The translations under genes and the position numbers were made by a program. From Bacteroidales bacterium (GTDB lineage Bacteria; Bacteroidota; Bacteroidia; Bacteroidales; UBA932), in assembly GCA_017557535.1 (NCBI GenBank), contig JAFYYM010000079.1, positions 1-64,000 on the forward strand: DNA of 64,000 bases, written 5' to 3'. Shown piece after piece: positions 61,024 to 64,000 of the stretch; the stretch's first letter is position 1; the number at the start of each line of letters is the position of its first letter. The notes under the pieces are model-generated. The model saw nothing but the letters and a program-made list of their open reading frames with translations, was not told where the DNA came from and did not search any database.

Positions 61024-62718
61024 TTAAATCTCCGTGTGAACCAGATAGTACCAATATGTGCCCCGGAACTTCTTCAAGGACACGGGCCCGGCGACTGCCG
61101 CCCTTTGATATTCTTCAAAACGCTTAACAGTCTCAGGCTTGACTCCGTGCTCATAGCACCAGTCCAGGCCGAAGGGCTCGATTCCTTCCATATTCCTTGA
61201 GTATTCACTGTAGAATACCATCGCCTCCTGGGCTATCCTCGGCAGTTCGGGCGATTCAGGTGAGCTGTAATAATCCGTGATGAACCGCTTCACGGAATTC
61301 AAGTCTTTGGCGAGGAGAAGATAGCACAGGCCATATTCCAGGGCCCTCTCGTCCTTGGGGTTGACATCAAGGATGGGGAACAACTCCGACATCGGGTCGG
61401 TGTACATGATGAAGGAATTCTCCGCGGCAAGGTTCCGGCGGCCGTTCCCCAGCAAAGGATCCGCCTCGACAGCGTCGTCATTGAATATGAAGCCGCGGTA
61501 CTTCCTCGCCCATTTCCGGTAACGGGGAGCTTTCTCCAGCAAAGAGAGATATTTGTCCGCCACTTCATAACTTCCTCGCATCAGCTCCACCTGGGCATTG
61601 AGCTTAACCATGTCGGGGCAGAATCCCTGAAGGGAGGAAAGAGAGTTGAACGCGACGTCCTGGGCGGCCGCCACATTCCCCATTGTGAACATGAGATGGG
61701 CCTGAGCGACGTCCACGGCGCGATCCTTGGTGGTCATCACAAGAGACTGTGGCCCGCGCTGGTCATATTCCAACAGACGTTCCGAAAGCTCGCCTTTCCA
61801 CGCCAGGGCCATATTGAGATAATTGGCCGTCCGTGGAAGCCACGGGGCCTTCCCGCAGGACTTGACAAGCCCATCCCAGTCCTCATTGGCGGCATAATGC
61901 TCGAACACGTAGGCGAGACTTGGCTGTTTCTCCTCGATTTTCTTTGAGAACTTTGATGCCGGGACGAAAAGAACACCCAGCAGCGCTATTCTGGAGACAA
62001 CCGTGATCCAGCCTTTCGAGGGGACAGGTTTAGCCAATCCGGCGCAAATGACCACCAGCGACAGGGTGACCCATCCGGCCCAGTGCATGACCGGAAGCGA
62101 GGCGTCGAGGTCATAGTACAAAGCCGGAGTGAAGGCTTCGCTCCAAGTCGGGACCAACGCGAGGGCGTAGGAAACAATCCCGCACAGAGCCACCGCGACA
62201 ATACTGAGAAGCGTCCACGGGAAATGAGATTCACGGTCAAGCCGGGAATGACGCCAAGAATCAGGGACGGCGGCGCTGATGGCGAAAATCACGGCGGCGG
62301 AACCTGCTGTGAAATAAAGGATTATAGTCAGCAAAACACCCCATAGCGTCCTATGGGACTTAATCCCCTTATATATCAGAAGACCGGCCTGGACGAGAAG
62401 TATGGCGGTGAAATAATCAAAATGCAGACTGTTGTCGGAAAGGGAAGCTCCTATGAATAAGGAAGGTATAACGCATAAAGAAAAAACGCTCCAGTCATTC
62501 CGGGATTTCCTCACTATGGCCCAGGTCATATATGCCGACAAAGCCAGCGACAGCAGTGTCAGGACAAGCGCCACCGTAGGGTTCCAGAAGAACTGGACGA
62601 TGAAACGGGATAGCAAGGTCGCCAATCCTCCCACCTTCAGGAATGTCCCAAGGATGTAGGTCCTGTCAAATATGAACAGCTGTTGCCGCTCCCGATATGC
62701 CAGGGCAAACGGATTCAT
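61024..62718 (-). CDS. DUF6057-type membrane protein with TPR-like soluble part
   Basis: A 564-residue protein. About eight to nine membrane helices lie in residues 20-265 (LATLLSRFIVQFFWNPTVALVLTLL and others). The soluble remainder is made of helical pairs with TPR-like spacing (YLNMALAWKGELSERLLEYD, AQAHLMFTMGNVAAAQDVAF, ADKYLSLLEKAPRYRKWARKYRG). This matches DUF6057, seen beside the haem-motif PD40 protein in glycan loci. Residues about 155-163 (HSRLDRESH) in a loop between membrane helices are encoded by a short hairpin repeat. The function is unknown. Gaps of 6 and 19 bp to its neighbours suggest a single transcript. Confidence 0.7.
   Translation of the reverse strand: MNPFALAYRERQQLFIFDRTYILGTFLKVGGLATLLSRFIVQFFWNPTVALVLTLLSLALSAYMTWAIVRKSRNDWSVFSLCVIPSLFIGASLSDNSLHFDYFTAILLVQAGLLIYKGIKSHRTLWGVLLTIILYFTAGSAAVIFAISAAVPDSWRHSRLDRESHFPWTLLSIVAVALCGIVSYALALVPTWSEAFTPALYYDLDASLPVMHWAGWVTLSLVVICAGLAKPVPSKGWITVVSRIALLGVLFVPASKFSKKIEEKQPSLAYVFEHYAANEDWDGLVKSCGKAPWLPRTANYLNMALAWKGELSERLLEYDQRGPQSLVMTTKDRAVDVAQAHLMFTMGNVAAAQDVAFNSLSSLQGFCPDMVKLNAQVELMRGSYEVADKYLSLLEKAPRYRKWARKYRGFIFNDDAVEADPLLGNGRRNLAAENSFIMYTDPMSELFPILDVNPKDERALEYGLCYLLLAKDLNSVKRFITDYYSSPESPELPRIAQEAMVFYSEYSRNMEGIEPFGLDWCYEHGVKPETVKRFEEYQRAAVAGPVSLKKFRGTYWYYLVHTEI
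62228..62252 (-). repeat. Short hairpin repeat inserted in frame (HSRLDRES type)
   Basis: On the minus strand the core ATTCCCGGCTTGACCGTGAA forms a hairpin with a CTTGA-type loop and one mismatch. It resembles the widespread GTCATTCCCGGCTTGACCGG interspersed repeat that I recall from several bacterial phyla. It is translated within the DUF6057 gene. Confidence 0.65.
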
Positions 62719-62724
62719 CCCAAA

Positions 62725-63168
62725 TCACTGTTTAATAGGATCGCACATTGACAAGTAAGTCACATACAAGTTCCTGCTCTTGTCATCCATCTTTTGCCGG
62801 AACTCTTTTATCCCGTCATCATCCAGATATTTTGCGCCCACAGCGGCATGGACATAGACATCGGAGCCTTTCGCCATACTCATGAACGAATCCCTAGCGA
62901 AAACATAGCGCATCGGCTGGCTCATGTTGTTTCCGGAAGCGTCGGCAGAAGACGCCACACATTGTATGACGCAGATGCTGTCACTATCATAGACAAGACG
63001 GACATCGCTTATCTCCGGTCTCTTTACGGAGCCGAGATATATGGACATTGATTCCTCCACCTTATCCGGCAGGAACCCAAGTGCCATATCCTCAAGACCG
63101 CTTTTTGAAGAGCAGGACGCCAGCAAAAGCAGCGAAGACAGTATGAGTGTCAATGATTTCCTTTTCAT
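62725..63168 (-). CDS. Small hypothetical lipoprotein of the GH92 locus
   Basis: A 147-residue lipoprotein (lipobox LLASC, Cys 19). The mature part has a beta-rich centre (SDVRLVYDSDSICVIQCVASS) and a basic tail with a short helix (EFRQKMDDKSRNLYVTYLSMC). I recognise no named domain. It sits between the SusD terminator and the DUF6057 gene and is probably cotranscribed with the latter (6 bp apart). Confidence 0.6.
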   Translation of the reverse strand: MKRKSLTLILSSLLLLASCSSKSGLEDMALGFLPDKVEESMSIYLGSVKRPEISDVRLVYDSDSICVIQCVASSADASGNNMSQPMRYVFARDSFMSMAKGSDVYVHAAVGAKYLDDDGIKEFRQKMDDKSRNLYVTYLSMCDPIKQ

Positions 63169-63170
63169 AA

Positions 63171-63205
63171 GAATAAAAAGACCGGCCCCCAGCGGAGCCG
63201 GTCTT
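63171..63205 (-). terminator. Intrinsic terminator downstream of the SusD gene
   Basis: On the minus strand the arms AAGACCGGC (63205-63197) and GCCGGTCTT (63186-63178) form a 9-bp stem with a 10-nt loop, followed by TTTTT. It ends the SusC/SusD transcript 17 bp after the SusD stop codon; readthrough would reach the small lipoprotein gene. Confidence 0.75.
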
Positions 63206-63221
63206 AAATGTTGATTAACTA

Positions 63222-64000
63222 TTAATAGCCATCGTTCTGAGGGATCTTCACGTCCTTATTGGACTGAATGATCTGGGTCGGGATCGGGAACACGTAGTTG
63301 TGCGGCTTGAAGTTGGAATAGTGACGGGTCTTGCCGTATATATCCGTGTAAGCCTCACGGGCTCCGGGGGCGCCTTCGAATCCGAATCCATACTTGTGGA
63401 CACGCTCATACATATAGTTGGAAGAGGTCGTGTTCTGGGTAGGATATTTCTCAAGAACGTAAGTGGCGTTCGGGTTGCAGGTCAGACGGTTGAGGGTGAT
63501 CCAACGCTGCTCCTCACCGAAGAGCTCGCGGATACGCTCGTCCATGATGTAGTCGATGTCAATGTCTCCGGCGGTGGCAGGCTTCGCTCCGGCGCGCTCG
63601 CGAAGGACATTGATATCAGCGGCGGCGCTGGCCTTGTCGCCAAGTCCAAGATACGCCTCAGCGCGAAGCAGGTAAGTCTCGGCTATACGGACCATGTACC
63701 AGTCGCAATCATAGAATACACCGGTGGACTTGCTGGGGTGCTTGTCATCGGAGAATTTCCAGAAACGAGGAGTGACGTTCATGGTGTCGGCGGCGGTCAG
63801 GACATAGTTGGGCTCATCGGGATGAGCGGCGGCGCGCTCGTCGATAAGTTTCTTAACCTCTGACCACTTCTTCCCTGAAGGGAGGTAAGGATCCCTCTGG
63901 ATCATGACCTCGGAGCCACGGAAATCGTTGGGGTCGTCCCACACGCTGCCGAGAGGATCTCCGGCGACGCGGGTCACATATTCAGTGGCGATGTTGGTAA
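63222..64000 (-). CDS. SusD/RagB nutrient-binding lipoprotein, C-terminal part (runs off the window)
   Basis: The reading frame continues past position 64000, so only the last 258 residues are present. RAEAYLGLGDKASAAADINVLRERAG is the conserved SusD C-terminal helical segment (split here as RAEAYLGLG and INVLRERAG). ELFGEEQRW and FPIPTQIIQSN, ending IPQNDGY, are the typical SusD tail. SusD proteins bind glycans at the cell surface and cap the SusC transporter, whose gene is expected just upstream, to the right of this window. Position beside the GH92 enzymes suggests alpha-mannoside or N-glycan binding. A terminator follows the stop codon. Confidence 0.93.
   Translation of the reverse strand, partial: TNIATEYVTRVAGDPLGSVWDDPNDFRGSEVMIQRDPYLPSGKKWSEVKKLIDERAAAHPDEPNYVLTAADTMNVTPRFWKFSDDKHPSKSTGVFYDCDWYMVRIAETYLLRAEAYLGLGDKASAAADINVLRERAGAKPATAGDIDIDYIMDERIRELFGEEQRWITLNRLTCNPNATYVLEKYPTQNTTSSNYMYERVHKYGFGFEGAPGAREAYTDIYGKTRHYSNFKPHNYVFPIPTQIIQSNKDVKIPQNDGY

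Overview
The window looks like a chromosomal piece of a member of the Bacteroidales (phylum Bacteroidota), probably a gut or host-associated lineage. The evidence is the SusD/RagB protein at the right edge, two TonB-dependent receptors with carboxypeptidase-like N-terminal domains, DUF4249, DUF5689, DUF6057 and BACON domains, many lipoproteins, two GH92 mannosidases and a GH36 galactosidase. Start codons lack Shine-Dalgarno sequences, and many genes are preceded by a TATCTTTG-like hexamer that fits the Bacteroidota -7 element TAnnTTTG. A tRNA-Leu without encoded CCA lies at the left edge. No prophage, CRISPR array, rRNA operon or classical IS element is visible.

Layout. 1-5.2 kb: tRNA-Leu, a fucose-isomerase-like protein coupled to a hotdog thioesterase, an EEP-fold lipoprotein divergent to them, a toroid-type lipoprotein and an unknown protein. 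5.2-6.8 kb: a RAYT-type HUH transposase, coupled to a small unknown gene and bracketed by four 35-36 bp palindromic REP units. 6.8-10.1 kb: DUF4153 membrane protein, AlkZ-related protein and Gfo/Idh/MocA oxidoreductase. 10.1-18.0 kb: a secreted carbohydrate module (DUF1080/TIM-barrel fusion, LOG-like protein, double-headed esterase, esterase, GH36). 18.1-22.1 kb: a second esterase, a BNR propeller lipoprotein, a nucleoside-hydrolase fusion and a small lipoprotein. 22.2-27.4 kb: C-terminal processing protease, TonB receptor and DUF4249 lipoprotein. 27.4-31.8 kb: RNase R, ROK sugar kinase and mannose-6-phosphate isomerase.

31.8-47.0 kb is one long leftward gene series with gaps of at most 27 bp. 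It encodes a tandem OB-fold lipoprotein, a BACON-DNA/RNA non-specific endonuclease, an EEP nuclease, a TonB receptor, a DUF5689 lipoprotein, an M3 peptidase, a tricorn-like protease and a small beta-barrel. I infer a cell-surface system for capturing and degrading nucleic acid, possibly nucleoprotein. 47.0-51.5 kb: exonuclease III, a six-hairpin glycosidase and a metallophosphoesterase. 51.5-64 kb: an alpha-mannoside/glycan utilisation locus (SGNH esterase, GH92, CPBP protease, beta-helix protein, second GH92, a PD40 protein with a CxxCH haem motif, DUF6057 membrane protein, small lipoprotein and SusD). The ROK kinase and ManA would carry released mannose into glycolysis.

The most unusual structural feature is the presence of palindromic repeats inside reading frames. 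A 137-bp element with perfect 24-bp inverted ends and three inner hairpins sits just after the signal peptide of the second GH92. Two shorter hairpin repeats, encoding HSDRSEES-like and HSRLDRES-like peptides, sit in frame in the isomerase-like and DUF6057 genes. These, with the RAYT/REP locus, suggest a genome colonised by several families of small palindromic elements that are tolerated inside proteins.
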